Shown: in pieces, positions 1 to 5,947 of the stretch | How the letters are laid out: every line of letters starts with the position of its first letter | Numbering within the stretch: position 1 is the stretch's first letter | DNA from: Burkholderiaceae bacterium | GTDB lineage: Bacteria > Pseudomonadota > Gammaproteobacteria > Burkholderiales > Burkholderiaceae_C | DNA length: 5,947 nucleotides | Direction: 5' to 3' | Assembly: GCA_023262645.1 (NCBI GenBank) | Contig: JALRAA010000108.1 | Span: 1 to 5,947, forward strand | Notes under the pieces: model-generated | Databases searched by the model: none | Told to the model about the DNA's origin: nothing | Seen by the model: the letters and a program-made list of their open reading frames with translations, nothing else | Position numbers and translations under genes: made by a program

Positions 1-1
1 A

Positions 2-85
2 TAGCCACCTCAACGTAAAGGCCATAGCATCTTTCTCATGCTTAAAATGGAACGTCCAATAGCCATACCAACTGAAACTATAGGT
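2..85 (-). other. Foreign-looking partial reading frame at the left edge
   Basis: Past the end of the TPR gene the minus strand becomes AT-richer (about 41% GC by hand count over 1-80, against about 70% in sampled stretches of the TPR gene). The frame shifted by +1 from the TPR gene stays open for 28 codons to the window edge. Its peptide is rich in aromatic residues and contains FHFKHEKDAMAFTLRW. This pattern, an aromatic beta-strand followed by an acidic 'DAMxFxLRW' ending, reminds me of small uncharacterised proteins in aquatic phage genomes. That is an impression from memory, not a search result. No start codon is visible because the frame begins right after a stop codon (TGA at 88-86), so it would have to be the tail of something joined here. 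It could be phage DNA, an insertion remnant, a contig-end chimera, or chance. I am not sure it is coding. Confidence 0.25.
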
Positions 86-1496
86 TCATTTTTTCGGCCA
101 CCATGGCTTGCTCGTATTGCAACTCGGCGTCGTTGGGCTCGCGCGTCAGCGCCTGGGTCAGTCGATCGTAGGCAGCCTCCAAGGCTTGGTTGTCGCGCAG
201 CAGTTGCACCTCGGCCAGCAATTTGGTGCGGCGCTCTGACGGGTTGCGCTCGGGCAGGTCAGCGATCAACTGGCGCGCCTGCGGCATCTTGCCCTGGCGG
301 GCCAGGATGCTGGCGCGCTGGATCTGAACCCGCGCCAGGCTGCGCGGGTCGTCGATGCGTGACAGCCATGACTCGGCGACAGCGTCATCGCCGCGTCGGC
401 TGGCGATTTGCGCCAAGCCCAGGTAGGCCTGGGCTAACTCGCGCTGGAGCTTGGTATCTCGGACATCCACGATGCCCAGGTAGCGTTTCCAGGCCGCCTC
501 AGCGGCTGGGGCCTCGCCCTTTTCTGCCAACACGCTGCCCAGCAGCAACCAGGCGGGAGAAAAATCCGGTTGTTGCTGGCTCAAACGGGTCAACTGGAGG
601 GTGGCTTCATCCAGACGCAGTTGCTCAATCAGCACCCGAGCCAGCCCCAGGCGCAGGTCGGGTTGCGGGTGCTTGTCCAGGGCGGAGGTCACCATCGCCT
701 CGGCGCCGGGGTGGCGTTGCGACATGAGCTCCAGGCCCAGCCACACTGGGGCTGGAGACGAGTTGTCCAAGGCCAGGCTGCGTTGGGCAGCCTGAAAACT
801 GCCGTCCAGGTCACCGGCCAGCAAACGCATATGTCCGATCACAGTCCAGCTGATTGGTCCGGTGTCAGTGCGCGACTGGAAAGGCGCCAGGGCCTGTTCG
901 ATGACCTGAGCCGCCTGCTTTTTGTTGGTGACACGGGCGTACAGTCCCGGAATCGAGACCAGGGCGCTGGCGCGCTCATTCGCCGGTGCGAGGTTGATAT
1001 CGGTGCGAAGGGGAATCAGCGTGTCGGCTACTCGGTTCAGCGCCAGCAGGATTTGCAACACGTGGCGGTTGGCCTCGCGTGATTGCGGATGGGCTTGTCG
1101 CCACGCGTTGGCGGCCTCCAGAGCCGCATCGCCAGAGCGCGATTGCAAGGCGATATCCACGGCTCGCTGAAAGAGCCGTGCGTCACCGGTACGGCGCGCA
1201 GCATCCAGCAGCAGCGAATACCCCACACCGGGTTCGCCTTGGTAGGTGTTGAGTTCGCCCAGCAGGATTTGGAACATCAACTCGGCGCTGAGTGGCGAGT
1301 TGTTCACGGGTTCGCGAACAGCCGTACCGACCGCTGTCGTGCCTTGAGACCAGGCAGGCGGTGCCAGCATGAACAAGGGGAGCAGTGCAGGGAGCAAGGC
1401 CCCAAACCGGTAAAACCAGGTGCGAACCCTGGGGGAGGCGATCCCCTGCCCACGCCCGAGGCTAGAAACAGAAGTGGTGGGCAAGGCGTGGTGCAT
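78..1496 (-). CDS. Exported tetratricopeptide-repeat protein, C-terminally truncated
   Basis: This 472-residue protein probably acts as a periplasmic or envelope-associated protein-interaction scaffold; its partners are unknown. After a long N-terminal region of about 28 residues comes a hydrophobic stretch (about residues 31-45, FGALLPALLPLFML) ending in APPAWSQ, which looks like a signal peptide cleaved near AWS. The rest is alpha-helical and rich in Ala, Leu and Gln. It carries degenerate TPR-like helix pairs, for example AWLLLGSVLAEKGEAPAAEAAWKRYL, ELAQAYLGLAQIASRRGDDAVAESWL and a final repeat with LTREPNDAELQYEQAMVAEK. From memory, Burkholderiales homologues divergent from mutM run to about 600 residues with several more TPRs after the AMVAEK segment. 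This copy stops at EKMNL, so about 120 residues seem to be missing. I chose ATG at 1496. A GTG at 1517 would add 7 residues and a TTG at 1484 would remove 4; none has a clear ribosome binding site. The GC content is clearly higher than in the neighbouring genes. Confidence 0.8.
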   Translation of the reverse strand: MHHALPTTSVSSLGRGQGIASPRVRTWFYRFGALLPALLPLFMLAPPAWSQGTTAVGTAVREPVNNSPLSAELMFQILLGELNTYQGEPGVGYSLLLDAARRTGDARLFQRAVDIALQSRSGDAALEAANAWRQAHPQSREANRHVLQILLALNRVADTLIPLRTDINLAPANERASALVSIPGLYARVTNKKQAAQVIEQALAPFQSRTDTGPISWTVIGHMRLLAGDLDGSFQAAQRSLALDNSSPAPVWLGLELMSQRHPGAEAMVTSALDKHPQPDLRLGLARVLIEQLRLDEATLQLTRLSQQQPDFSPAWLLLGSVLAEKGEAPAAEAAWKRYLGIVDVRDTKLQRELAQAYLGLAQIASRRGDDAVAESWLSRIDDPRSLARVQIQRASILARQGKMPQARQLIADLPERNPSERRTKLLAEVQLLRDNQALEAAYDRLTQALTREPNDAELQYEQAMVAEKMNL

Positions 1497-1537
1497 GGCC
1501 TGGCATGATAATCCCACGTCACTCGTCCCTGCCCGAC
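1497..1537. promoter_or_regulatory. Divergent intergenic region with a weak mutM promoter candidate
   Basis: Only 41 bp separate the start of the minus-strand TPR gene from the start of mutM, so any promoters must lie here or inside the genes. GATAAT at 1507-1512 on the plus strand resembles a -10 box and would put a transcript start about 20 bases before the mutM ATG. I see no good -35 box about 17 bp upstream (AGGCGT at 1484-1489). No Shine-Dalgarno sequence precedes either gene: the bases before the mutM ATG are CTGCCCGAC. The promoter call is weak; the existence of the divergent gap is certain if the chosen starts are right. Confidence 0.25.
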
Positions 1538-2353
1538 ATGCCTGAATTACCCGAGGTTGAAGTCACCCGACTGAGTTTTGCCCCCGCCATTTCGGGTGCA
1601 AATATCCTGAATGTGCAGGTTGGTAAGCCGTTGCGCTGGCCTTTGTCATGCGACCCTGACACCTTGAAAGGCAGGCAGGTTTTGCGCGTGAGGCGCAGAG
1701 GCAAGTACTTATTACTTGATTTATCCCAAGGAATACTACTTATCCATTTGGGAATGTCGGGTTCATTGACATTTGGCAAGCAAACCCCAGTCGCGGGAAA
1801 GCATGACCATTTCGATTTGTTCACCGACCACGGATTGTTGCGCTTACATGACCCCAGACGTTTTGGTGCGGTGGTGTATGTGAGCAACGAATTGGATGCG
1901 CTGGCGGTGAAGTTGCTAGGGCGCTTGGGTGTGGAGCCCTTGGAAGACAGTTTTGATCCCCAGGTTTTTGCGTTGGGTTTGAAAAAGAAACATGCACCGG
2001 TCAAGCAAGTGCTGCTGGCAGGCGAGTTGGTGGTGGGTGTTGGCAATATTTACGCCAGTGAGGCTTTGTATCTGGCGGGAATTCGACCCACCACACGCGC
2101 TTCGCGCATCAGCAAGCAGCGGGCTTTCAAATTGCACCAAGCCATCAGGCAGGTGTTGGCCAGCGCGGTGGAGAAGGGCGGCAGCAGTCTGCGCGATTTC
2201 TCCAACGCCCAAGGTCAAAACGGGTACTTTCAGTTGCAAGCGAATGTGTACGACCGGGCGGGCCTGCCTTGTCGTGCTTGTGCCACGCCGATCAAGCGGC
2301 TGGTTCAAGGACAACGCTCCAGTTTTTATTGCCCGCTGTGCCAAAAGCCCTGA
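1538..2353 (+). CDS. mutM: Formamidopyrimidine-DNA glycosylase / AP lyase (MutM, Fpg)
   Basis: This cytoplasmic base-excision repair enzyme removes 8-oxoguanine and formamidopyrimidines from DNA and then cuts the abasic site by beta,delta-elimination. The 271 residues match the family length (269 in E. coli). It begins MPELPEVEV, which supplies the catalytic proline exposed after Met removal and the glutamate next to it. K56 in RRRGKYLLLDL corresponds to E. coli Lys57. LGMSGSL (71-77) and DPRRFGA (105-111) carry the Met, Arg and Phe that fill the gap left by the flipped base, and VGVGNIYASE (N170) is the conserved helix-two-turn-helix motif. The C-terminal zinc finger is complete: C245, C248, C265 and C268 in a CX2C-X16-CX2C pattern, with R260 in QRSSFYC. 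The start is ATG 1538, not the in-frame ATG at 1505, because the protein needs proline directly after Met. Its 3' end overlaps mutY, so the two are an operon. Part of the 5' half is AT-rich (about 46% GC over 1681-1800). Confidence 0.97.
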   Translation: MPELPEVEVTRLSFAPAISGANILNVQVGKPLRWPLSCDPDTLKGRQVLRVRRRGKYLLLDLSQGILLIHLGMSGSLTFGKQTPVAGKHDHFDLFTDHGLLRLHDPRRFGAVVYVSNELDALAVKLLGRLGVEPLEDSFDPQVFALGLKKKHAPVKQVLLAGELVVGVGNIYASEALYLAGIRPTTRASRISKQRAFKLHQAIRQVLASAVEKGGSSLRDFSNAQGQNGYFQLQANVYDRAGLPCRACATPIKRLVQGQRSSFYCPLCQKP

Positions 2354-3372
2354 GCCCATTTGCCGATCGTTTGGTGCTGTGGCAGCGCCAACATGGCCGC
2401 CATGATTTGCCTTGGCAAAACACCCGCGACCCTTACCGGGTGTGGTTGTCTGAAATCATGTTGCAGCAGACCCAAGTGGCGACAGTCATGGGCTACTACA
2501 CGCGTTTTCTGCAAGCATTTCCCGATGTTCAAACATTGGCTGCAGCCAGTTTGGATGAAGTCTTGGGTTTGTGGAGCGGATTGGGTTATTACAGCCGAGC
2601 ACGCCATTTGCACGCTTGCGCTAAGCAAGTGGTTGACGACTTCGCCGGCATATTTCCCAGCCAGTCCGCGCTGTTGCAAACCTTGAAAGGCATTGGTCCT
2701 TCCACGGCGGCGGCGATCGCATCGCTGTGTTTTGAAGAACGCGTAGCTATTTTGGATGGCAATGTTAAGCGCGTGTTGACAAGGCACCAAGGATTTGCTT
2801 TTGATTTGTCTGAGTCCAAGCATGAAAAAACATTGTGGGAAGTCGCCCGTCGGTGCTTGCCACAGAGCCGCTCAGACATGCCCGCATACACACAGGGCAT
2901 CATGGATTTGGGCGCAACCTTGTGCACCCGAGCCAAACCGCTATGCCAGCGCTGTCCGGTGCAAGCAGATTGCGTGGCCAACGCCCGTGGTGATCCGACA
3001 GCTTTTCCTGTCAAAACACGCAAGGTCAAGCGCAGTGCACAAAGCCTTTGGCTGTTGTGCGCCACCACGGTGCAAGGCGATGTTTGGTTGAGTCAACGCC
3101 CGCCAACCGGTATTTGGGCGGGCTTGTATACCCAACCTATGTTTGACAATGAAGACCGTTTGAAGACGTCGCTGCCCGAGCCATGGCGAAATGGCTTGAA
3201 CATGCAAGCGGCTTTCATTCATGTGCTGACCCACAAAGACTTGCACATCCACGCATGCCATCTGTCGATACCCCAGCGCATAGATCTGGGAGAGGGGGCT
3301 TGGTTCGCAGCGAACGAGTGGCCCGCATTGGGTTTGCCAGCGCCGGTCAGAAAATTGTTGGAGCGCGGCTGA
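2338..3372 (+). CDS. mutY: A/G-specific adenine DNA glycosylase (MutY)
   Basis: MutY removes adenine mispaired with 8-oxoguanine, complementing MutM in the GO system. With the GTG start at 2338 it has 344 residues (350 in E. coli). The HhH-GPD catalytic domain comes first: WLSEIMLQQTQV holds catalytic E39, LKGIGPSTAAAIA (about 116-128) is the helix-hairpin-helix, and ILDGNVKRVLTR holds catalytic D140. The [4Fe-4S] loop is intact, with C196, C203, C206 and C212 (CX6CX2CX5C). The C-terminal third is the MutT-like domain that recognises 8-oxoG, with PTGIWAGLYTQP and FIHVLTHKDLHIHAC, the latter matching the F-S-H loop region of other MutY proteins. GTG 2338 puts the first conserved Trp at residue 15, close to E. 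coli (13). A TTG at 2269 would add 23 residues lying inside the mutM zinc-finger region. No Shine-Dalgarno sequence precedes the GTG, so translation is probably coupled to mutM, which it overlaps by 16 bp. Confidence 0.95.
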   Translation: MPKALSPFADRLVLWQRQHGRHDLPWQNTRDPYRVWLSEIMLQQTQVATVMGYYTRFLQAFPDVQTLAAASLDEVLGLWSGLGYYSRARHLHACAKQVVDDFAGIFPSQSALLQTLKGIGPSTAAAIASLCFEERVAILDGNVKRVLTRHQGFAFDLSESKHEKTLWEVARRCLPQSRSDMPAYTQGIMDLGATLCTRAKPLCQRCPVQADCVANARGDPTAFPVKTRKVKRSAQSLWLLCATTVQGDVWLSQRPPTGIWAGLYTQPMFDNEDRLKTSLPEPWRNGLNMQAAFIHVLTHKDLHIHACHLSIPQRIDLGEGAWFAANEWPALGLPAPVRKLLERG

Positions 3373-3394
3373 GAGCGATTGGGTTCAGCTCGCG
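3364..3394. terminator. Imperfect hairpin across the convergent mutY and rapZ stop codons
   Basis: CGCGGCTGA (3364-3372) pairs with TCAGCTCGCG (3385-3394), giving 9 base pairs with one bulged base (T3390) and a 12-base loop (3373-3384). The TGA stop of mutY lies in the left arm and the TGA stop of rapZ in the right arm. Because the hairpin forms in RNA from either strand, it could protect 3' ends or end transcription in both directions. No T-run follows directly on either strand, so it is not a classic intrinsic terminator. The 12-bp gap between the two genes leaves no room for a separate one. Confidence 0.35.
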
Positions 3395-4254
3395 TCGAGT
3401 TCCCTGTGGCGCTTGAGGCAGACCCAATGCTCGACAAACCGTTGCTGTAATTGCTCGACCAAATACACGGAGCGGTGCTGACCGCCGGTGCAACCAATGG
3501 CCACCGTCACATAACTGCGGTGGTCTTTTTTGAGCACTGGCAACCACTGGTCTAAAAATTGGGCGATTTGTTGCGCCATGTCTTGAACAGCGGCATGGGC
3601 TTGCAACCATTCTGCGACTGGCTTGTCGCGCCCGGTGAGGCTGCTTAAATCTGCTTCGTAATGAGGGTTGGGCAACATGCGCACATCAAACACAAAATCT
3701 GCATGAACAGGAATGCCACGCTTGAACGCGAATGATTCGAACATCAGCGTCAACTGGGAACCAGCAGCCGTGACCAAGTCGTGGATATAACTTTGTAATT
3801 TGCTGGCGCGAAGTTGGCTGGTGTCGATGATGTGCGATTCTTCGCGCAAATCAGCCAGCAGTTGGCGTTCAAGCTCGATGGCATTCATCAAATCGCGAGC
3901 GCTTTGGCTACCGTTGGCCGAAACGTACGACAAAGGGTGGTTGCGCCTCGTCTCTGAAAAGCGGCGAAGCAAGGTGTCTGTGCCAGCATCCAAAAACAGC
4001 AGCCGGACATTGACGTCATGGCTGCGCAATTGCGCCAGCTGCGAGGGAACGGTGTGCAGTGCATTGGCACTTCGAACATCCATGGCAATGGCCACTTTTT
4101 GCGAATCTTTTCGGTCTTCGAGTTGAACAAACGGCATCAACAGTTCTGGCGGAAGGTTGTCAACGCAGTAATAGCCTGCGTCTTCCAAGGCATGCAAAGC
4201 GATGGATTTGCCAGAACCCGACATGCCGGTGATCAACACCAGTTCGCGCTTCAT
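3385..4254 (-). CDS. rapZ: RapZ family nucleotide-binding protein (RNase adapter / P-loop regulator)
   Basis: The 289-residue protein (284 in E. coli) belongs to the RapZ (YvcJ/YhbJ) family. In E. coli, RapZ binds GlmN6P and hands the small RNA GlmZ to RNase E, tuning glucosamine-6-phosphate synthase and thus envelope precursor supply. The N-terminal domain has a Walker A motif, GMSGSGKS (10-17), followed by ALEDAGYYCVDNLPPELL, a Walker B-like LLFLDA (85-90) and SETRRNHPL (100-108). The C-terminal domain has FVFDVRMLPNP and GCTGGQHRSVYLVEQL (from residue 254), conserved across the family. The end reads CLKRHRELDAS: it keeps the RHR-like core but lacks the basic EKRK-type tail of the E. coli protein. 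GlmY/GlmZ are known from enterobacteria, so the RNA-adapter role should not be assumed here. The ATG overlaps the recN stop by 4 bp with no clear ribosome binding site, which suggests coupled translation. Confidence 0.94.
   Translation of the reverse strand: MKRELVLITGMSGSGKSIALHALEDAGYYCVDNLPPELLMPFVQLEDRKDSQKVAIAMDVRSANALHTVPSQLAQLRSHDVNVRLLFLDAGTDTLLRRFSETRRNHPLSYVSANGSQSARDLMNAIELERQLLADLREESHIIDTSQLRASKLQSYIHDLVTAAGSQLTLMFESFAFKRGIPVHADFVFDVRMLPNPHYEADLSSLTGRDKPVAEWLQAHAAVQDMAQQIAQFLDQWLPVLKKDHRSYVTVAIGCTGGQHRSVYLVEQLQQRFVEHWVCLKRHRELDAS
4251..4254 (-). promoter_or_regulatory. ATGA start-stop overlap coupling recN to rapZ
   Basis: On the minus strand, recN ends ...AAC CCA TGA and the rapZ ATG uses the same bases (ATGA). 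The stretch just before it (GGGCGGCCAACCC) has no Shine-Dalgarno sequence at proper spacing, so terminating ribosomes probably reinitiate to translate rapZ. The overlap itself is seen directly; the coupling is inference. Confidence 0.7.
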
Positions 4255-5942
4255 GGGTTGGCCGCCCGTTTTTTGGCTTTGGTTGCGGTGGATGAGGCCA
4301 TGGACAACAGCATTTCGCGGGCATGGGCATGGGTGGTGTCAGACAAACGCTCGCCGCCCAGCATGCGGGCAATTTCACTCACCCGTTGCTCGCCACTGAC
4401 CGCATGCACCGCGCTGAAACTGCCTTGTTTGTCCGATTGTTTCGAAACCACCCAATGGTGGTCTGCACAGGCGGCGACTTGCGGCAAATGGGTGACCGCC
4501 AACACCTGACGGTCACGGCCGAGTTGTTTCATTAAACGGCCCACGGTTTCGGCAACCGCGCCGCCGACACCGGAGTCGACTTCATCGAAGATCAATGTCT
4601 GCGCGGTACCCAATTGGCTGGTGGTTACGGCTATGGCCAAGGCTATGCGGGAAAGTTCGCCGCCGGAGGCCACCTTGCCCACGGGGCGTGGTGAGCTGCC
4701 TGCATGCCCGGCGACCAAAAACTGAACCTCTTCCAAACCATGGCTGGCAGGCTCCGGCAAGGGTTCCAGGGAGACTTCAAAACGCCCTCCTTGCATACCC
4801 AGTTGTTGCATGGCTTGGGTGATGCTGGCAGCCAACTTCGGAGCGGCTGTCGAACGGGCTTTGCTGAGTTGCTTGGCCTGTTTCAGATAAGCCTGAGCAG
4901 CAGCGAGCTCGGCTTTTTCCAGGGCATCCAAATCTGCTGCTGCATCCAGTTTTTGTAATTCAGTTTGCCAACCTGCATACAGTTCTGGCAGCTCCGCTGG
5001 CGTTCTTTTATAGCGTCTGGCCAATGACACCCACAAACCCAAGCGAGCGTCCAACTCTGCCAAACCTTGCGGATCCAAGTCAGCGCGTCTCAGCCAAGTT
5101 TGCAAACTGTGGGCGGCGTCTTCAGCTTGGGCCAGACTCGCCGCCAATTGGTCGGACAGTGTTTGAAACTCTGGCTCGATATCGCTTTGTGCGAGCAGCG
5201 CTTGTTGTGCGTGGGTCAAAGAAAGTGTTGCGCCCGCATCTTCACCGCTCAAATGTTCAAGCGCCGTTTGCGCAGCTTCCATCAAAGTTTGCACATTGGA
5301 CAGGCGGGAATGCTGAGCATTGAGTTCGTCCCATTCATCGGGTCGGGGTGCGAGTTTGTCCACCTCGCTGATTTGCCAAGCCAAGCGCTCACGTTCTTGT
5401 TGCAATTGGTTTTGGGCTTGCTTGGCATGCGCCAAGGTTTGTTGCGCGCTGCGCCATGCATCCCAAACGGCTTGCAAGCTTTGTGAATCCACGCCGGCAT
5501 AGGCGTCGAGCAAACCCCTGACTGCGCTAGGGCGCGTCAGGCTTTGCCAGGCATGTTGACCGTGGATGTCCACCAATTGGTCGCCAATGTCGCGCAGTTG
5601 CGCGGCGGTGGCGGCGCTGCCATTGATCCAAGCGCGGCTTTTGCCTTGTGCATCAATGCTGCGCCTGAGTAACAACTGCTCTTCCGCATCAAAACCGTTG
5701 TCTTGTAACCATTGAACGACCGATGCATGGGTCTGAAACTCCGCGCTGATTTCTGCCCGAGGCGCACCTTCTCGCACCACATTGGCGTCGCCCCTTGCGC
5801 CCAGTACCAATTGCAGTGCATCGACCAAAATGGATTTGCCTGCGCCGGTCTCGCCACTGAGAACGCCAAAGCCGTGGGCAACTTCAAGCTCAAGCTGCCG
5901 CACGATGACGAAATCGCGCAGGCTGATGCGTTGCAAACTCAT
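4251..5942 (-). CDS. recN: DNA repair protein RecN
   Basis: RecN is a cytoplasmic SMC-like ATPase recruited to double-strand breaks, where it promotes RecA-dependent repair. The 563 residues are close to E. coli RecN (553). The N-terminal half-domain starts MSLQRISLRDFVIVRQLEL and has Walker A GETGAGKS (30-37). DIHGQHAWQSL is the RecN-typical motif about one quarter of the way in. The middle (about residues 160-390) is Gln/Ala/Leu/Glu-rich and likely forms the coiled-coil arms, interrupted by a shorter hinge-like segment than in SMC proteins. The C-terminal half-domain has the ABC signature VASGGELSR (SGGE 426-429), Walker B TLIFDEVDSGVGG (D453, E454) and the switch histidine VTHLPQVA (H485). 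It ends in a lysine-rich tail (TKAKKRAANP). The ATG at 5942 fits the family N-terminus. Only 5 bases lie upstream in the window, so its promoter or any LexA site cannot be seen. It is the first gene of a unit with rapZ. Confidence 0.96.
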   Translation of the reverse strand: MSLQRISLRDFVIVRQLELEVAHGFGVLSGETGAGKSILVDALQLVLGARGDANVVREGAPRAEISAEFQTHASVVQWLQDNGFDAEEQLLLRRSIDAQGKSRAWINGSAATAAQLRDIGDQLVDIHGQHAWQSLTRPSAVRGLLDAYAGVDSQSLQAVWDAWRSAQQTLAHAKQAQNQLQQERERLAWQISEVDKLAPRPDEWDELNAQHSRLSNVQTLMEAAQTALEHLSGEDAGATLSLTHAQQALLAQSDIEPEFQTLSDQLAASLAQAEDAAHSLQTWLRRADLDPQGLAELDARLGLWVSLARRYKRTPAELPELYAGWQTELQKLDAAADLDALEKAELAAAQAYLKQAKQLSKARSTAAPKLAASITQAMQQLGMQGGRFEVSLEPLPEPASHGLEEVQFLVAGHAGSSPRPVGKVASGGELSRIALAIAVTTSQLGTAQTLIFDEVDSGVGGAVAETVGRLMKQLGRDRQVLAVTHLPQVAACADHHWVVSKQSDKQGSFSAVHAVSGEQRVSEIARMLGGERLSDTTHAHAREMLLSMASSTATKAKKRAANP

Positions 5943-5947
5943 GAACC

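Noticed and set aside
38..727. 229-residue plus-strand open frame across the end of the TPR gene
   Set aside because: It is antisense to a clear coding gene. Its product is Arg/Pro/Cys-rich with no domain logic, typical of the non-coding strand of high-GC genes.
570..1082. 170-residue plus-strand open frame inside the TPR gene
   Set aside because: Antisense to the TPR gene, with a Gln/Arg/Val-rich composition and no recognisable motif; a high-GC shadow.
1505..1537. Upstream in-frame ATG for mutM at 1505
   Set aside because: The enzyme needs proline as its mature N-terminal residue (MPELPE), so the start must be 1538.
2269..2337. TTG-started extension of mutY
   Set aside because: The extra 23 residues are a frame-shifted reading of the mutM zinc-finger codons, and family alignment supports a start near 2338.
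1916..2359. 147-residue minus-strand open frame opposite mutM
   Set aside because: It lies entirely under conserved mutM coding sequence and has no known motif.
5067..5486. 139-residue plus-strand open frame opposite recN
   Set aside because: Antisense to the recN coiled-coil region, with Leu/Arg/Cys-rich content and no support as a gene.
5600..5625. GCGGCGGTGGCGGCG low-complexity run
   Set aside because: It encodes an Ala/Thr run (SAATAAQ) within recN and is not a regulatory repeat.
1..5947. tRNA or rRNA genes, CRISPR repeats, complete insertion sequences, riboswitches
   Set aside because: I looked on both strands and saw no tRNA-like cloverleaf, spaced direct repeats, transposase motifs or inverted terminal repeats. 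Coding density is nearly complete.

Overview
The window looks like chromosomal housekeeping DNA from a betaproteobacterium. Order Burkholderiales, probably a Comamonadaceae-like lineage, is my best guess. It rests on the MutM, MutY, RapZ and RecN sequence style, on a secreted TPR protein divergent from mutM (an arrangement I remember from that order), and on the moderately high GC content. No database search was possible, so the taxonomy is inference.

Layout. Positions 78-1496 (minus strand) encode an exported tetratricopeptide-repeat protein whose C-terminus appears to be cut off. It runs into an AT-richer stretch of different character at 1-77, where the window begins. A 41-bp divergent gap (1497-1537) separates it from mutM (1538-2353, plus) and mutY (2338-3372, plus), which overlap by 16 bp. 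These are the two glycosylases of the 8-oxoguanine (GO) repair system. mutY converges on rapZ (3385-4254, minus) with only 12 bp between the stop codons, and an imperfect hairpin spans both stops. rapZ overlaps the end of recN (4251-5942, minus) by 4 bp in an ATGA arrangement, so recN and rapZ form a co-transcribed, probably translationally coupled pair. recN begins 5 bp inside the right edge.

Functionally, three of the five genes maintain DNA. MutM removes 8-oxoG opposite C, MutY removes A opposite 8-oxoG, and RecN is an SMC-like ATPase for double-strand-break repair. RapZ is a P-loop nucleotide-binding regulator, known in E. coli for controlling cell-envelope amino-sugar synthesis. The TPR protein probably works outside the cytoplasm or at the envelope, and its exact role is unknown.

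I do not see a new multi-gene system, mobile element, CRISPR array or RNA gene here. The points most worth checking are the left-edge junction that truncates the TPR gene, the sharp GC step near the mutM start, the hairpin on the convergent stop codons, and the RapZ C-terminus lacking the basic tail of the E. coli protein.
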